Below, piece after piece: positions 8,164 through 17,642 of a stretch of DNA of 64,000 bases. The DNA lies in the NCBI GenBank assembly GCA_000613465.1, contig BAJA01000020.1, forward strand, positions 1 to 64,000. Direction: 5' to 3'. Every line of letters begins with the position of its first letter. The stretch's first letter is position 1. The notes beneath the pieces were generated by a model that worked only from the letters and a program-made list of their open reading frames with translations, was not told the DNA's origin and made no database searches. The translations under genes and the position numbers were made by a program. This stretch comes from Bacteroides nordii WAL 11050 = JCM 12987 (GTDB lineage: Bacteria > Bacteroidota > Bacteroidia > Bacteroidales > Bacteroidaceae).

Positions 8164-8988
8164 ATGGCTGTAACAATGGCTGATATAACCAAGCTGCGCA
8201 AAATGACCGGAGCTGGTATGATGGATTGCAAAAATGCGTTGACAGAAGCTAATGGTGACTTTGATGGCGCTATGAAAATTATCCGTGAAAAAGGACAGGC
8301 AGTTGCTGCAAAACGTTCTGACCGTGAAGCTTCAGAAGGTTGTGTACTCGTGAAAGTTGCTGATGGCTTTGGCGCTATCATTGCTTTGAAATGCGAAACT
8401 GACTTCGTTGCTAAAAATGAAGATTTCATCAAATTGACTCAGAATATTCTGGATGCTGCTGTAGCTAACAAGTGCAAGACTCTGGAAGAAGTACAGGCTT
8501 TGCCAATGGGTGACGTTACTATTGCTCAGGCTGTAACAGACAGAAGTGGTATCACCGGAGAAAAAATGGAACTGGATGGTTACATGACTTTGGAAGGTCC
8601 TGCTATTGCTACTTACAATCATCAGGGTAAGAACTTCCTTTGTACAATGGTTGCTTTGAGCAAAGAAGTAGATCCGAAAGTTGGCCATGAGGTTGCTATG
8701 CAGGTTGCTGCTATGAACCCGATTGCAGTGGACGAAGCTGGTGTACCTGCTGATGTATTGGAAAAAGAAAAAGAAATTGCAGCTGACAAAGCTCGTCAGG
8801 AAGGTAAACCTGAGAACATGATTGAAAAGATCGCTATGGGTCGTATCGGTAAGTTCTATAAAGAGGTTTGCTTGTTGAAGCAAGAATACATTCAGGATGG
8901 TAAAATGACTGTTGCTGAATATCTGAAGTCAGTAGATAAAGATCTGACTGTTACTGCATTCAAACGCTTTACTTTAAGAGCTGAATAA
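8164..8988 (+). CDS. tsf: Elongation factor Ts
   Basis: The nucleotide exchange factor that regenerates EF-Tu-GTP. The 274-residue product opens with MADITKLRKMTGAGMMDCKNAL, the TS-N domain that contacts EF-Tu, followed by FDGAMKIIREKGQAVAAKRSDREASEG, the TDFVAKN segment that enters the EF-Tu nucleotide site, and a C-terminal part ending EVCLLKQEYIQDGKMTVAEYL. It is shorter than the roughly 330-residue EF-Ts that I remember from B. fragilis, apparently lacking an insert in the C-terminal core. It stands after rpsB, the standard order, and ends at a strong terminator. Confidence 0.96.
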   Translation: MAVTMADITKLRKMTGAGMMDCKNALTEANGDFDGAMKIIREKGQAVAAKRSDREASEGCVLVKVADGFGAIIALKCETDFVAKNEDFIKLTQNILDAAVANKCKTLEEVQALPMGDVTIAQAVTDRSGITGEKMELDGYMTLEGPAIATYNHQGKNFLCTMVALSKEVDPKVGHEVAMQVAAMNPIAVDEAGVPADVLEKEKEIAADKARQEGKPENMIEKIAMGRIGKFYKEVCLLKQEYIQDGKMTVAEYLKSVDKDLTVTAFKRFTLRAE

Positions 8989-9006
8989 TTCAGTAGTAAA
9001 AAATAT

Positions 9007-9056
9007 AAAAACGGCCGCTCGGAAATAGTTCTATAGCGGCCGTTTTCTTTTTTTAT
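9007..9056 (+). terminator. Intrinsic terminator after tsf
   Basis: A GC-rich stem ACGGCCGCT/AGCGGCCGT (9011-9019 with 9035-9043), extended by A and T tracts, is followed by a T-rich run. It may also serve the convergent SUI1 gene. Confidence 0.88.
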
Positions 9057-9102
9057 AATATATTATTCATCGCCTGTCGCACCTCCCGTGCGGGAAGCAC
9101 CA

Positions 9103-9450
9103 CTAACCTATGGGTTTGGTTCTTGTATAACCTTCTTTTTTTAGGAGTTCAAGTATTTTTTGTTTGAAATCGCCTTGTATCATGATTTCTCCATCTTTTG
9201 CTGCTCCTCCTACGCCGCATTTGGTTTTTAGTTGCTTTCCCAATTCTTTCAGATCATTGTCGGTACCGACAAAACCGGTGATGAGTGTTACTACCTTTCC
9301 GCCCCGGTTTTTACGATCCAGTTGTACACGTAAGTTTTGTTGGGCGGGGGCAAGTGTTACCTGTTCCTCATCGTCATCCATTTCATAATTGAAATCCGGG
9401 TTTGTGGAATAAACCACATTCAATCGTTCTTTCCAGTCATTATTCTTCAT
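9103..9450 (-). CDS. SUI1/eIF1-like (YciH family) translation factor
   Basis: This 115-residue protein has the SUI1 fold: [21 protein letters not shown], then [29 protein letters not shown], and [14 protein letters not shown] at the end. Eukaryotic eIF1 checks start-codon choice; the bacterial YciH family is thought to affect initiation fidelity, but its role is poorly known. The start is set at the ATG at 9450-9448 ([10 protein letters not shown]); one at 9459 is also possible. The longer open frame back to 9519 is rejected because a TATCTTTG -7 box on the minus strand (9482-9475) lies inside it. The gene converges on tsf. Confidence 0.88.
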   Translation of the reverse strand: MKNNDWKERLNVVYSTNPDFNYEMDDDEEQVTLAPAQQNLRVQLDRKNRGGKVVTLITGFVGTDNDLKELGKQLKTKCGVGGAAKDGEIMIQGDFKQKILELLKKEGYTRTKPIG

Positions 9451-9474
9451 ATCATTCATTCTTTTATATAGGTT

Positions 9475-9482
9475 CAAAGATA
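9475..9482 (-). promoter_or_regulatory. Putative -7 box for the SUI1-like gene
   Basis: On the minus strand the sequence reads TATCTTTG, matching TAnnTTTG, 24 bases before the ATG at 9450. It helps to decide the start codon. No clear -33 box is seen. Confidence 0.45.
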
Positions 9483-9632
9483 ATGCAAACCGAGAGTAGA
9501 ATAAAATGAACTCATTCATTTTTTATGTCGGTGTGCAGCTTATCTTCGCTTTTGGGCAAAAGTAATATTTTGTATTGACCCTTGCAATCTTTTGTGCTTT
9601 TTGTCGTCTAATACATATATTATGATAAATAG

Positions 9633-9750
9633 TAACTATGACAGCTTTTTATTGAAACGCAAATGATCGCAGATTAAATGGTTGCGCTATACTTGAGCGA
9701 TGATATTCTTTGCGTAAATCTGCGTTTCAATAATAGTATCATATAATTTA
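9633..9750 (+). repeat. Dispersed palindromic element, family A copy 1
   Basis: The core runs from TATTGAAACGC (9650) to GCGTTTCAATA (9732), with internal GATCGCAGATT and GCGTAAATCTGCG segments. The whole stretch, with flanking CTATGACAGC and GTATCATATAAT, matches the reverse complement of 44344-44490 over more than 100 bases, including the centre GCGCTATACTTGAGCGATG. It fills the gap between the divergent SUI1 and DUF5686 genes; no gene is seen in it. Confidence 0.85.
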
Positions 9751-9775
9751 GAATGATTACTTAGAAAAAACTGGA

Positions 9776-12388
9776 ATGAAAAGATATTTATGGTTTATAA
9801 TATTCAGTTTCTTGACTTTATCTTCTATAGCACAAGTGTTTAAAGGGAAAATTGTAAATGAGAAAGGAGAACCGGTACCTTATGCATCCCTTTATTTGAA
9901 GGAATTGAGATGGGGATTTACTACTGATGATAATGGGTGCTTTCAAACAGAGCTTAAACCAGGACATTATACTTGTGAGATTTCTTCACTGGGATACACA
10001 GGACAGAGTCTTTCTATACAGATGCCTGCCGGAGGATTAGAAAAGAATGTTGTACTTGCTGAACGTATCTATTCTCTGAATGAAGTAAGTGTGGTAAAAG
10101 GAGCGGAAGACCCTGCGTATGCCGTTATGCGAAGAGCGATAGCCAATGCACCTTATTATCGGACTCAGGTAACTGGTTTTACTGCTGAAACCTATTTGAA
10201 GGGTACGGGGAAAGTGAAAAGTATTCCTGCAGTGTTAAAACTGTCCAAAGAGGTAAGAACGGAATCGAAAAAAATGTTAGGGAAACTGTTCTTGCTGGAA
10301 GAACAGCGGAAGGTTACATTCAAAGCTCCCAATATCTGGAAAGATACGGTAAAAGCTTACAGTAATACTTTTCCGGAAGAGATTCAGATAAACATGGGAC
10401 TGGCAACTGTCAATCTCTATAATCCTACCATTTTTGATAAGATATCTCCATTGAGTAAAGGTGCTTTTTCTTATTATCGTTTTAAGATGGAAGGCTTCTA
10501 TGCCGAAGGTGGGCATATGATAAATAAAATTAAGGTGATTCCTAAAAAAGATAATCCGCAATTGGTGGCGGGTGATCTGTATATTGTTGAAGATCTTTGG
10601 TGCGTTTCTGCAACCAGTCTTTCGGTTCGTATGGGCGGATTAAAAGCCATGGTAAAAGTGACTTGCAAAGAAGTGCAGCCCTCGGCTTTTTGGGCTACTT
10701 CTACCAGTATGGAATGCACTATCGATATGATGGGGTTCAAAGCGGAGGCATCTTATTTAGCTTCGGTACATTATGAATGCGTAGAAACGGTTGGTGGATT
10801 TAGGATGCAGGAACAAAAGGCATCTAAGGCTACGGTAATTCATGCAAAAATCACGAAGAAACAGGAAAAGGTACAGAAGCAGATAAAAGAACTCTCTGCA
10901 AAAGAAGATTTGACAATGAATGAGGCTTATAAGTTATCCAAGCTGATGGAGAAATCAATAACAGCGTCCGATACGCTAAAATCTGAGCATAAGTATGAGC
11001 GGAGATCACTTGCCGAACGTTGGAATGTAGCAACTGACTCATTGGCAGATAAAAAAGATTCTCTCTACTGGGCAGCAATTCGTAGTGTCCCTTTAAAGCC
11101 GGAAGAGGTACAGAGCTATATTAATAAAGAGAAATTAATGGCTCCGAAAGATTCACTTCGGAAAGACAGTATAAAAAGACATCCTGTCGCAAGAAAGGTC
11201 TTGCAGGCTTTCTTTGTAGGAGATACATACCGGACTAAGAACAAGAAGGCCTGGTTAAGTTTGTACGGACTACCTTCATATATTCCTGAATATAATTTTG
11301 TGGATGGATTCTGGTTAGGAGCGCGCTTGGAAGGGGGAATTAAATTATCGGAGACTACAACTCTTCGGCTATCTCCATCTATCTATTATACTACTGCCCG
11401 TAAATCGCTGGTAGGAGAAGGGAAAGTAACATTGAATTATGCTCCGCGGCGTAATGGACAACTTTTGTTGTCGGGTGGTGTGCTTTCTGCCGATTATAAT
11501 GGAGAAAACGGAGAATCCAGATTTATAAATTCTATTGCTTCCTCTTTCTTTGGGCGTAATGATGTGAAGTTGTATGATAAACGTTTCTTGCTTATTGGGC
11601 ATGAGATAGAGTTGACCAATGGATTGCTTTTTTCTGCCTCACTTACCTGGCAGCAGCGTAAAATGCTGGAGAATCATATATCGAGGAGTTGGTTTAAGCG
11701 AAAAGCAGAACCTAACATTCCCGCCAACAGTTCTTTTGTACTGATGCCAGAGAATGAATTATTAAAAGCTTCGTTTGCGTTGGAATATACACCGGCGCAT
11801 TATTACCGAATGATACGTGGGAGAAAGGTTTATGAAGAATCACTCTTTCCCACCTTTACACTCCGTTATGATCGTGCATTTCCTTTGGATGGAGCGAAGC
11901 TATCCCCTTCTTATCATCTGACTGAGTTTTCAGCTCGGCAAATGGTTGGATTCGGCATGTTTAATCGTTTTAATTGGTATGTGAATGCAGGTGCTTTTTG
12001 GGATATTGACAAGATGCAATTTCCCGATTTTAAACATTTTGCAACAACAAGTCTGCCGTTTACGGAACGAACGTTTGATACGGGTTTCGCTTTGCTTGAT
12101 AATTATGCTTATTCCAATAACACCCGTTGGGCACAAGCCAATCTTTCCTGGTATACTCCTTATCTGTTATTGAAGCAACTTCCTTTTCTGAGAAAAAAGA
12201 GGTTTGATGAAGCGTTACATCTCCGTTCGGTAGTTGTATATGGCCGGAAACCTTATACGGAAATAGGCTATTCTGTGGGAGTTTCTGAAATACTACGGGC
12301 GGGAGTTTTTGTAGGTTTTGATTGCCTGAAATTTCATTCGGTTGGAGTATCTGTAAGTATTCCTTTGTCAATGTTCAGGGAGTATTAA
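9776..12388 (+). CDS. Outer-membrane protein, DUF5686 with carboxypeptidase-like domain
   Basis: An 870-residue protein with a signal peptide (MKRYLWFIIFSFLTLSSIAQ), then a carboxypeptidase-regulatory-like beta-sandwich at residues 20-95 (FKGKIVNEKGEPVPYASLYLK and SSLGYTGQ), as at the N-termini of SusC-like proteins. The DUF5686 body follows, and the C-terminal third has alternating hydrophobic strands ending in GVSVSIPLSMFREY with an aromatic near the end, typical of an outer-membrane beta-barrel. A charged segment at about residues 350-385 (ITKKQEKVQKQIKELSAKED) looks helical. The family is widespread in Bacteroidales and its function is unknown; transport or envelope biogenesis is possible. 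It lies alone upstream of rex. Confidence 0.85.
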   Translation: MKRYLWFIIFSFLTLSSIAQVFKGKIVNEKGEPVPYASLYLKELRWGFTTDDNGCFQTELKPGHYTCEISSLGYTGQSLSIQMPAGGLEKNVVLAERIYSLNEVSVVKGAEDPAYAVMRRAIANAPYYRTQVTGFTAETYLKGTGKVKSIPAVLKLSKEVRTESKKMLGKLFLLEEQRKVTFKAPNIWKDTVKAYSNTFPEEIQINMGLATVNLYNPTIFDKISPLSKGAFSYYRFKMEGFYAEGGHMINKIKVIPKKDNPQLVAGDLYIVEDLWCVSATSLSVRMGGLKAMVKVTCKEVQPSAFWATSTSMECTIDMMGFKAEASYLASVHYECVETVGGFRMQEQKASKATVIHAKITKKQEKVQKQIKELSAKEDLTMNEAYKLSKLMEKSITASDTLKSEHKYERRSLAERWNVATDSLADKKDSLYWAAIRSVPLKPEEVQSYINKEKLMAPKDSLRKDSIKRHPVARKVLQAFFVGDTYRTKNKKAWLSLYGLPSYIPEYNFVDGFWLGARLEGGIKLSETTTLRLSPSIYYTTARKSLVGEGKVTLNYAPRRNGQLLLSGGVLSADYNGENGESRFINSIASSFFGRNDVKLYDKRFLLIGHEIELTNGLLFSASLTWQQRKMLENHISRSWFKRKAEPNIPANSSFVLMPENELLKASFALEYTPAHYYRMIRGRKVYEESLFPTFTLRYDRAFPLDGAKLSPSYHLTEFSARQMVGFGMFNRFNWYVNAGAFWDIDKMQFPDFKHFATTSLPFTERTFDTGFALLDNYAYSNNTRWAQANLSWYTPYLLLKQLPFLRKKRFDEALHLRSVVVYGRKPYTEIGYSVGVSEILRAGVFVGFDCLKFHSVGVSVSIPLSMFREY

Positions 12389-12430
12389 GTTGCTATGTAG
12401 AAATAATGTTAAGCTTCTGTGACATCTCTG

Positions 12431-12460
12431 TTGTATTTCAGAAAAAATAATGTAAATTTG
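12431..12460 (+). promoter_or_regulatory. Promoter of rex
   Basis: TTG at 12431-12433, a 19-base spacer, and TAAATTTG at 12453-12460, 20 bases before the rex ATG. The short leader fits a tightly controlled regulator gene. Confidence 0.65.
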
Positions 12461-12480
12461 CCAATCTCTAATCTTAAAGC

Positions 12481-13152
12481 ATGAAAGAAGTGACAATGGA
12501 TCGTCAGATACAGCATAAAGATAATATGAGGGTACCGGAACCTACTTTGCGCAGATTACCGTGGTACTTGTCTAATGTTAAATTGCTGAAGCAAAGAGGG
12601 GAGCGCTACGTCTCTTCTACACAGATATCCAAGGAAATCAATGTAGATGCTTCACAGATCGCGAAAGACTTGTCTTACGTTAATATTTCCGGGCGTACGC
12701 GTGTGGGCTATGAAGTAGATACCTTAATTGCTGTTCTGGAACACTTTCTTGGCTTTACAGATATTCATAAAGCTTTTCTTTTTGGTGTTGGTAGTTTGGG
12801 TGGAGCATTGTTGCAGGACTCAGGCTTGAAACACTTTGGTCTGGAAATAGTGGCTGCTTTCGATGTGAATCCTGCTTTGGTAGGTACCAGTCTGAATGGT
12901 ATTCCTATTTTTCATTCGGATGAATTTGCAAAGAAGATGCAGGAATATGACGTACATATTGGTGTGCTTACTGTTCCTATTGAGATAGCGCAATGTATTA
13001 CTGATGTAATGGTAGCGGGAGGCATTAAAGCTGTTTGGAACTTTACACCGTTCCGTATCCGTGTTCCTGAAAATATCGTAGTACAGAATACTTCCCTTTA
13101 TGCCCATTTGGCTGTTATGTTTAACCGATTGAATTTTAACGAAATCAAATAA
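12481..13152 (+). CDS. rex: Redox-sensing transcriptional repressor Rex
   Basis: Rex represses fermentation and respiration genes and releases DNA when NADH binds. The 223-residue product has an N-terminal winged helix (VPEPTLRRLPWYLSNVKLL, SSTQISKEINVDASQIAKDL; residues 18-80) and a Rossmann domain with GVGSLGGAL at 102-110 that binds NAD(H). The C-terminal YAHLAVMFNRL contributes to the domain-swapped dimer. Its stop overlaps the next start (TAATGA), so it is co-transcribed with the FAH-family gene. Another start at residue 6 (MDRQIQ) is possible. I did not find a clear Rex operator at its own promoter. Confidence 0.95.
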   Translation: MKEVTMDRQIQHKDNMRVPEPTLRRLPWYLSNVKLLKQRGERYVSSTQISKEINVDASQIAKDLSYVNISGRTRVGYEVDTLIAVLEHFLGFTDIHKAFLFGVGSLGGALLQDSGLKHFGLEIVAAFDVNPALVGTSLNGIPIFHSDEFAKKMQEYDVHIGVLTVPIEIAQCITDVMVAGGIKAVWNFTPFRIRVPENIVVQNTSLYAHLAVMFNRLNFNEIK

Positions 13153-13766
13153 TGAAGATTATCGCTGTAGGAATGAACTATACTCAGCACAATAAAGAGC
13201 TGGGACATACGTTAATAAATCAAGAGCCGGTTATCTTCATGAAGCCCGATTCGGCGATACTGAAAGACGGTAAGCCATTCTTTATCCCCGACTTTTCGGA
13301 CGAGGTGCATTATGAAACAGAATTGGTAGTACGCATTAACCGCTTAGGTAAGAATATCGCCCCACGTTTTGCGCATCGTTACTATGATGCAGTGACCGTT
13401 GGAATTGATTTTACTGCTCGTGATCTGCAACGTCGTTTTCGTGAATTCGGCGGACCTTGGGAACTCTGTAAGGGATTCGATAGCTCGGCAGCTATTGGTA
13501 CATTTGTCCCGGTTGAACGCTTTGCTGATATTCAGCAGTTACATTTTAACCTGACAATTGACGGACAAGAGGTTCAGAGCGGATGTACAGCAGACATGTT
13601 ATTTCATGTGGATGATATTATTGCGTATGTGAGCCGTTTTGTGACATTGAAAATTGGCGACCTGTTATTTACGGGTACTCCCGCAGGAGTAGGCCCTGTT
13701 AGTGTAGGTCAGCACCTGCAAGGATACCTTGAAGGAGATAAGCTACTCGATTTTTATATAAGGTAA
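13152..13766 (+). CDS. Fumarylacetoacetate hydrolase (FAH) family protein
   Basis: A cytosolic metal-dependent hydrolase or decarboxylase of 204 residues, the length of single-domain FAH proteins. Visible motifs are VGMNYTQHNKELG, IFMKPDSAIL, the metal-binding VHYETELVVRI (two acidic ligands), FTARDLQRRFREFGGPWELCKGFDSSAAIG, and the loop LLFTGTPAGVGPVSVG. Family members act on fumarylpyruvate, acylpyruvates or oxaloacetate; the real substrate here is not known. It starts in the rex stop codon, so it forms a transcription unit with rex, and could be redox controlled, although this is inference. Confidence 0.9.
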   Translation: MKIIAVGMNYTQHNKELGHTLINQEPVIFMKPDSAILKDGKPFFIPDFSDEVHYETELVVRINRLGKNIAPRFAHRYYDAVTVGIDFTARDLQRRFREFGGPWELCKGFDSSAAIGTFVPVERFADIQQLHFNLTIDGQEVQSGCTADMLFHVDDIIAYVSRFVTLKIGDLLFTGTPAGVGPVSVGQHLQGYLEGDKLLDFYIR

Positions 13767-13841
13767 TATGCCTGTTTGCCAATAGAATGTTGGCTGCGTG
13801 ATAACATTTGCATGGTAACCGGCACATTAGCAAATTAATCT

Positions 13842-16800
13842 ATGCTTATTATGTACAGGGTACTTTACATTCTTATATTGTTTATCGTATTTCCGGTTTC
13901 AGCTCAGGATCGTTTTATTACGCTGGATTGGCAGAAGTTACCTGCTGTCCAAACTCTTCCGGAAATTTCTGAAAGCATTCCTTTGTCTGACGATTTCTAT
14001 TTAAATAACTATGATGTAAAGATTGAGTTTCCGGAGTTTGTAGATCTGACTCCCGAAGCTGTCGTTGAACTAATAGCGAAAGGGGTAACTTTACCCGATT
14101 ATCCTCAGGCTGAGGTTTCTGTTGCCACATCTGCTGATAAGGCTTCTTTGAACGTACGGTTCGTTCCGGTAGTTTACCGCAAGGGGATTTATCAACGCAT
14201 TAATTCTTTTAAGCTTTCTGTTATTAGTACACCGATTTCTGCCACTACCCTTGCAGCAACAAGAGCAGCCACATTAGCAACTACTGAAAATTCTGTTCTT
14301 TCTTCCGGACGATTTGTGAAAATACGTGTTTCAGATACCGGAGTTTATCGTATTACGCAGGCTGAATTAAGGAAAATGGGATTCTCTAATCCGGATAAGG
14401 TGCGGATCTATGGTTATGGGGGGTATCTGCTTTCGGAGAAATTCTCAGAACACCCCGCTGATGATCTTCCCGAGGTGCCTTTATATCGTGGAGGCGATGG
14501 AGTCTTGTTTTATGCCCGTGGTACCCTTCATTGGAAGAAAACTGGTGATACTTTTGTCCGTATAAAGAATTTCTATTCGGATGATGCTTATTACTTCCTA
14601 ACAGAGAGTGATGAAAAACCGGCCGAGTTTCCTGTGGAAGATGGTACTGGTAGTAGTTCCAATATTATTGAGACTTTCAATGCATATGCTTTACATGAGA
14701 CAGATGCCTATTCATGGGCGGCTTCGGGGCGGGAGTTATATGATTCTTATGACTATGTGGTAGGTAATTCACAAAGTTATTCTTTTACTCTTCCCAATAT
14801 CACCGATGAAAGTGGCCGTATCCGGGTTGTTTTTACGGCAAAGTCTTTGGGGGCAGGCTCTTCCGGTAACACTACAATGACAGTTGCTATTGATGGACAA
14901 AATATTGGTACACAAGTTATTCCTGGAATTAATTCGAATAGCGTTAATGCTCATTATATAAAGGCGGGTGAAGGTACATTAGATCAACTCTGGACAGGTG
15001 ATAAGTCGGAATCTGTTACTGTAAAGCTTACTCATAATCGTGCTTCCGGTATTTCAGGACGATTGAATTATATTATCTTGAATTATAAACAACGGCTACA
15101 GATGAATGGAGGGGCTCTTGCGTTTCGTGCTTTACAATCTCAGGGACAAGCAAGTACATTTGTTATTTCCGGTGCAAATTCTTCTACTGTTGTATGGGAT
15201 GTTACTTCGCCTTCAGAATATAAACAGATCAAAGGAACTTTGAGTGGAGACACTTATACCTTTACTATTCCAGCTAGTAATATCCTGCGTGAATTTGTGG
15301 CAGTTAATACTTCGGCTTCTTTTGGTGGAGTAGAGAGTATGGGAGATGTTTCTAATCAGAACCTTCATGCATTGAAGGGTATTGACATGGTGATTATTGT
15401 GCCGGACAGAACTGCTTTTGTTCAGCAAGCCGAACGTTTGGCAGAGGCACATCGTGACAAGGATGGGCTTACTGTAGAGGTAGTGAAAGCTTCACAGGTA
15501 TACAATGAATTTTCATCCGGAACTCCGGATGCTACGGCTTATCGTCGTTTTATGAAGATGCTGTATGATAAAGCGACTTCTGCCGAAGATCGAATTAAGT
15601 ATCTATTACTTTTTGGAGATTGTAGTTATGATAATCGCATGATTACAGCAAGTTGGAGGAATTATAAACCTTCTGATTTCCTGCTTTCTTTCCAGTTTCC
15701 AAACTCGGTGGATGAGACACAGTCTTATATGACTGACGATTATTTTGGTTTTGTAAAAGGTGAAGTGAGTTCGCTGACCAGTGGTATTCCTGATATTGGT
15801 GTAGGTCGTTTTCCTGTTCGTGTGGTTGATGAAGCCAAAGCTGTGGTTGATAAGACAATTGATTATATATATAATAAGAATGCAGGTCCTTGGAAGCGGA
15901 TGACTTGCTTTGTTGGAGATGATGCGGCAGGGAATGATGATGATATAGGCTTTATGGAACAGGCCAGTGATCTTGCCGATAGAGTAAATAATACCCTTTC
16001 TGGTATGCGCGGAGAACGTATCCTTGCAGATGCTTATAAGAGAGAATCTTCGGCTACAGGTTATAGTTATCCTCAGGCAAATAAACGATTATTGCAATTA
16101 TTAGATCAGGGTTTGATGCTCGTTAATTATACAGGGCATAGTGGTACAACTTCCTGGTCATCAGAAAATTTATTGACTTCTGCTGATGTTGTAAATCTGT
16201 CATCTCCTCGTTTATCTATATGGTTTACCGCATCATGTGAGTTTTCTCGTTTTGATGCAGAGGCTACTTCGGCTGGTGAGTTAGCATTGCTGAATGCAAA
16301 GGGGGGGGCTATTGCGATGGTTGCAGCCGCACGGGTGGTATATGATGGTCCAAACAAGACTTTGAATAATAACTTTGTGGATAAGTTATTTAATTTGCAG
16401 GATGGCAAACGGTTACGGTTGGGAGATGTGCTTCGATTAGCTAAATTGACAGTTAGTGGTGATGGAGGAAATAGATTGAATTTTAATTTGATGGGGGATC
16501 CTGCCATAATGCCTACTTATCCTGATTATAAAGTGGTAGTGGATGAGTTCGATGGTCCTCCGTCTGATGAATTGCCTTTTATGAGAGCTGGTGCTAAAGT
16601 GACGGTAAAAGGACATATTCTTACTCCCAATGGTAAGCCTGCTGATGATTTTACAGGAACGGTTCATCCCTTGGTTTATGATAGCAAGGAGACTATTAGT
16701 ACCCTTAATACGTTAGACAAGGGAGCTGTGACTTATACTGATCATAACAAGATTCTTTTTTCCGGAATGGATTCTGTACGTAATGGCCGCTTTGAACTGA

Positions 16801-17597
16801 CTTTCCCTGTGCCGTTAGATATTAATTATTCCAATGAGCAGGGGTTGTTGAATCTCTATGCTTGTGATGCCGATAAGCGAGAGGCCGGTGGTGTTTTTGA
16901 TCGTTTTCTCGTAGGAGGAACAGCCGATGATATTCCTACCTCCGGTGAAGGGCCTGATATAATGGTATATCTGAATACTCCTGATTTTCCATGGGGAGGC
17001 TTGGTGAATGAAACACCTTATTTTGTAGCGGAATTGGAGGATGAAGATGGAATCAATACTGTAGGAAACGGTATTGGACATGATCTTTCTCTTTGTATTG
17101 ATGGTAAACTTACTTATTCTTTGAATGATTATTATACTCCGGTTGCAGGTAGTTATACCAAGGGTACAGTTGCATTTTCAATTCCGGCCCTTTCAGAGGG
17201 TAAGCATACTCTTACTTTCCGTGCCTGGGATATTATGAATAATTCTTCTGTGAAATCTTTGGAATTTGAAGTTGCGAAAGGATTGCGCCCCGGATTGTTC
17301 TCTATAACTTGCAGCAAGAGTCCGGCTCGTGAAAGTACTACATTTATTCTTTCGCATGACCGCCCTGGTTCAGAGCTGAATGTACGTATAGCTGTATGTG
17401 ACTTTGCAGGTCGGGAGTTATGGGTACACAATGAACAGGGAATATCTTCCGGTGGTTATTATTATGTAGACTGGGATCTATGTAGTAACGCCGGTCAGCG
17501 TCTGTCACCGGGTATTTATCTTTACCGTGCTTCTATTACTTCCGGTGATAGCAAGGAGAGTACGAAAACCGAGAAAATAGTCATTCTGGCACAATAA
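13842..17597 (+). CDS. porU: Type IX secretion system sortase PorU (C25 gingipain-like)
   Basis: PorU is a surface cysteine peptidase that removes the C-terminal sorting domain of type IX cargo and attaches the cargo to the cell surface. This 1251-residue protein begins with a signal peptide (IMYRVLYILILFIVFPVSAQ; the ATG at 13851 is an alternative start). The N-terminal beta region precedes a C25 domain at about residues 515-880, with DMVIIVPDRTAF, LLLFGDCSYDNR, catalytic His766 in LVNYTGHSGTTSWS and Cys799 in FTASCEFSRFD. The end (LSPGIYLYRASI, KTEKIVIL) resembles a sorting-type domain, as in known PorU. porV follows 45 bases downstream. The pair is diagnostic of this machinery, though other core parts are not in the window. 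Confidence 0.92.
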   Translation: MLIMYRVLYILILFIVFPVSAQDRFITLDWQKLPAVQTLPEISESIPLSDDFYLNNYDVKIEFPEFVDLTPEAVVELIAKGVTLPDYPQAEVSVATSADKASLNVRFVPVVYRKGIYQRINSFKLSVISTPISATTLAATRAATLATTENSVLSSGRFVKIRVSDTGVYRITQAELRKMGFSNPDKVRIYGYGGYLLSEKFSEHPADDLPEVPLYRGGDGVLFYARGTLHWKKTGDTFVRIKNFYSDDAYYFLTESDEKPAEFPVEDGTGSSSNIIETFNAYALHETDAYSWAASGRELYDSYDYVVGNSQSYSFTLPNITDESGRIRVVFTAKSLGAGSSGNTTMTVAIDGQNIGTQVIPGINSNSVNAHYIKAGEGTLDQLWTGDKSESVTVKLTHNRASGISGRLNYIILNYKQRLQMNGGALAFRALQSQGQASTFVISGANSSTVVWDVTSPSEYKQIKGTLSGDTYTFTIPASNILREFVAVNTSASFGGVESMGDVSNQNLHALKGIDMVIIVPDRTAFVQQAERLAEAHRDKDGLTVEVVKASQVYNEFSSGTPDATAYRRFMKMLYDKATSAEDRIKYLLLFGDCSYDNRMITASWRNYKPSDFLLSFQFPNSVDETQSYMTDDYFGFVKGEVSSLTSGIPDIGVGRFPVRVVDEAKAVVDKTIDYIYNKNAGPWKRMTCFVGDDAAGNDDDIGFMEQASDLADRVNNTLSGMRGERILADAYKRESSATGYSYPQANKRLLQLLDQGLMLVNYTGHSGTTSWSSENLLTSADVVNLSSPRLSIWFTASCEFSRFDAEATSAGELALLNAKGGAIAMVAAARVVYDGPNKTLNNNFVDKLFNLQDGKRLRLGDVLRLAKLTVSGDGGNRLNFNLMGDPAIMPTYPDYKVVVDEFDGPPSDELPFMRAGAKVTVKGHILTPNGKPADDFTGTVHPLVYDSKETISTLNTLDKGAVTYTDHNKILFSGMDSVRNGRFELTFPVPLDINYSNEQGLLNLYACDADKREAGGVFDRFLVGGTADDIPTSGEGPDIMVYLNTPDFPWGGLVNETPYFVAELEDEDGINTVGNGIGHDLSLCIDGKLTYSLNDYYTPVAGSYTKGTVAFSIPALSEGKHTLTFRAWDIMNNSSVKSLEFEVAKGLRPGLFSITCSKSPARESTTFILSHDRPGSELNVRIAVCDFAGRELWVHNEQGISSGGYYYVDWDLCSNAGQRLSPGIYLYRASITSGDSKESTKTEKIVILAQ

Positions 17598-17642
17598 ATC
17601 AGTGAAAATCCGGTTTATATGTACACATCCATAAGATTGGTT

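Noticed and set aside
9451..9519. N-terminal extension of the SUI1-like gene
   Set aside because: It includes a -7 promoter box and adds a hydrophobic stretch absent from the family.
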